Assembly (NCBI GenBank): GCA_021823905.1
Contig: JAKALX010000269.1
Coordinates: 1 to 5,670 of the forward strand
Direction of reading: 5' to 3'
DNA from: Chloroflexota bacterium
GTDB lineage: Bacteria; Chloroflexota; Dehalococcoidia; Tepidiformales; Tepidiformaceae
Length of the DNA stretch: 5,670 nt
This document shows positions 4,905 through 5,670 of the stretch, one piece after another. Under the pieces are notes generated by a model, which was not told the DNA's origin, searched no databases, and worked only from the letters and a program-made list of their open reading frames with translations. The stretch's first letter is position 1. The number at the start of each line of letters is the position of its first letter. The position numbers and the translations under genes are program-made.

Positions 4905-5670
4905 CTACAGCGTCGGGAACGTCGCCAGCAGCGCCTCGCGGATCTCCGCGGCCCGTTCCACGTTCTCCTCGGGGCTAGCCTGAACCGGCAACAGGTTGAT
5001 ATGCCGCGCGCCCGCTTCCACGTACGGCGCGATCTGCTCGGCCACCTCCTTCGCCGTGCCATGCGGCGTGTAGCGCTCGAACCGCTCGAACGGCAGCCGG
5101 TACATTCCCTCCATCTCGGCGCCGACCGTCGTCCGCGCTTCCGCCCGCGTTGGCGCGACGCTCGTCCAGAACTGCATCCCGAACTCGATCTCCTCCGGCT
5201 CCCGGCCGGCCTCGGCGGCAGCGCGGCGCACAACCTCTTGCGCCTGGCCAAACCGCTCGAGCGACAGCCAGATTCCCGTGTAGCCATCCCCGTGGCGGCC
5301 CGCGCGAACAAACGCCGCGTCGCTGCGCCCGCCGACGAAGATCGGCACCGGGCGGAACGGCTTCGGATAGACGGTCACGTTCTCGAGCTGGAAGTGCCGC
5401 CCGGCGAAGCTCACGCCGTCCTCGCGCCACAGCCGCCGCAGGATCGCCAGCGACTCGTTCGTGCGCGCCCCCCGCGTCCGCGGATCGACGCCGCAGCTTT
5501 CGAACTCGTGCCGGTCCTCTCCGCCAATGCCGACGCCGAAGACAAACCGCCCCATGCTCAACTGGTCGAGCTGCGCCACCTGCACCGCGACCGGCACCGG
5601 GTGACGCAGCGGCAATAGATAGACCGCCGTCTTGAGCTCGATCCGCTCCGTCACGGCCGCAATCGCCGTC
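4905..5670 (-). CDS. LLM-class (luciferase-like) flavin-dependent oxidoreductase, N-terminus beyond the window
   Basis: 254 residues are visible and the frame continues off the right edge. The family (bacterial luciferase-like monooxygenases and F420-dependent reductases) is usually about 280-350 residues, so the first strands are missing. Visible residues 1-16 (TAIAAVTERIELKTAV) match the strand that precedes LPLRHPVPVA (19-28), and GRFVFGVGIGG (40-50) is the classic family segment. ESLAILRRLW (72-81) and KPFRPVPIFVGGRSDAA (103-119), followed by a GRHGDGY stretch, also fit. GTG at 5654 could be read as a start but lies inside the conserved TERIxLxT segment, so it is internal. Such enzymes use FMN or F420 to oxidise or reduce small organic substrates; which cofactor is used here cannot be decided without the N-terminus. 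It is convergent with the receiver gene. It and the nitronate-monooxygenase-like gene are two flavoenzymes flanking the thiolase operon, which hints at a catabolic neighbourhood. Confidence 0.88.
   Translation of the reverse strand, partial: TAIAAVTERIELKTAVYLLPLRHPVPVAVQVAQLDQLSMGRFVFGVGIGGEDRHEFESCGVDPRTRGARTNESLAILRRLWREDGVSFAGRHFQLENVTVYPKPFRPVPIFVGGRSDAAFVRAGRHGDGYTGIWLSLERFGQAQEVVRRAAAEAGREPEEIEFGMQFWTSVAPTRAEARTTVGAEMEGMYRLPFERFERYTPHGTAKEVAEQIAPYVEAGARHINLLPVQASPEENVERAAEIREALLATFPTL

Noticed and set aside
4166..5311. 381-codon minus-strand open frame crossing three genes
   Set aside because: It overlaps the DUF35 gene, the receiver gene and part of the flavin gene in non-coding frames and is Arg-rich without motifs.
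5652..5654. GTG as the start of the flavin oxidoreductase
   Set aside because: It codes the Val of the conserved AAVTERI strand; the frame and the family similarity continue upstream to the window edge.

Overview
The window is high-GC bacterial DNA, very gene-dense, with a strong preference for C or G at third codon positions. It holds seven protein genes, two of them cut by the window edges. I see no RNA gene, insertion sequence, CRISPR array or phage gene. The gene mix is a lipid-transfer-type thiolase with an OB-fold partner, a nitronate-monooxygenase-family enzyme, a luciferase-like flavin oxidoreductase, a DinB-fold protein and an extended dihydropteroate synthase. This would fit a Chloroflexota (Dehalococcoidia/Tepidiforma-like) or actinobacterial genome. 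That placement is an inference from gene content and composition, not from a marker gene.

Layout: (1) 1-1601, plus strand: the 3' part of a DinB-superfamily gene, overlapping by 4 nt (GTGA) a divergent dihydropteroate synthase that starts at GTG 399. (2) 1605-2585, minus strand: an FMN-dependent nitronate monooxygenase/FabK-like enzyme, convergent with the synthase and separated from it by 3 nt. A small hairpin covers both stop codons. (3) 2586-2706: the only divergent intergenic region, presumably carrying promoters for both sides. (4) 2707-4349, plus strand: a two-gene operon of a thiolase-fold protein and a DUF35 OB-fold protein, joined by a TGATG stop/start overlap. (5) 4457-4903, plus strand: a stand-alone response-regulator receiver domain. 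(6) 4905-5670, minus strand: an LLM-class flavin oxidoreductase that runs off the right edge, convergent with the receiver gene with one base between the stops.

The most unusual part is the thiolase/DUF35 pair. The thiolase-fold protein lacks the nucleophilic Cys, the GHP histidine and the C-terminal Cys of true thiolases. Its DUF35 partner has lost all four zinc-ribbon cysteines at exactly the expected positions (Ser, Thr, Ser, Gly). The pair keeps the architecture of Ltp2/ChsH2-type steroid side-chain aldolases or BbsAB-type complexes, but probably does not do classical thiolysis and probably does not bind zinc. The nearby flavoenzymes suggest catabolism of acyl-CoA or other recalcitrant organic compounds, but the substrate cannot be read from the sequence. 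The folate enzyme is also divergent: it lacks the usual MHMxGTP segment and has changed substrate loops, although its core catalytic residues remain.
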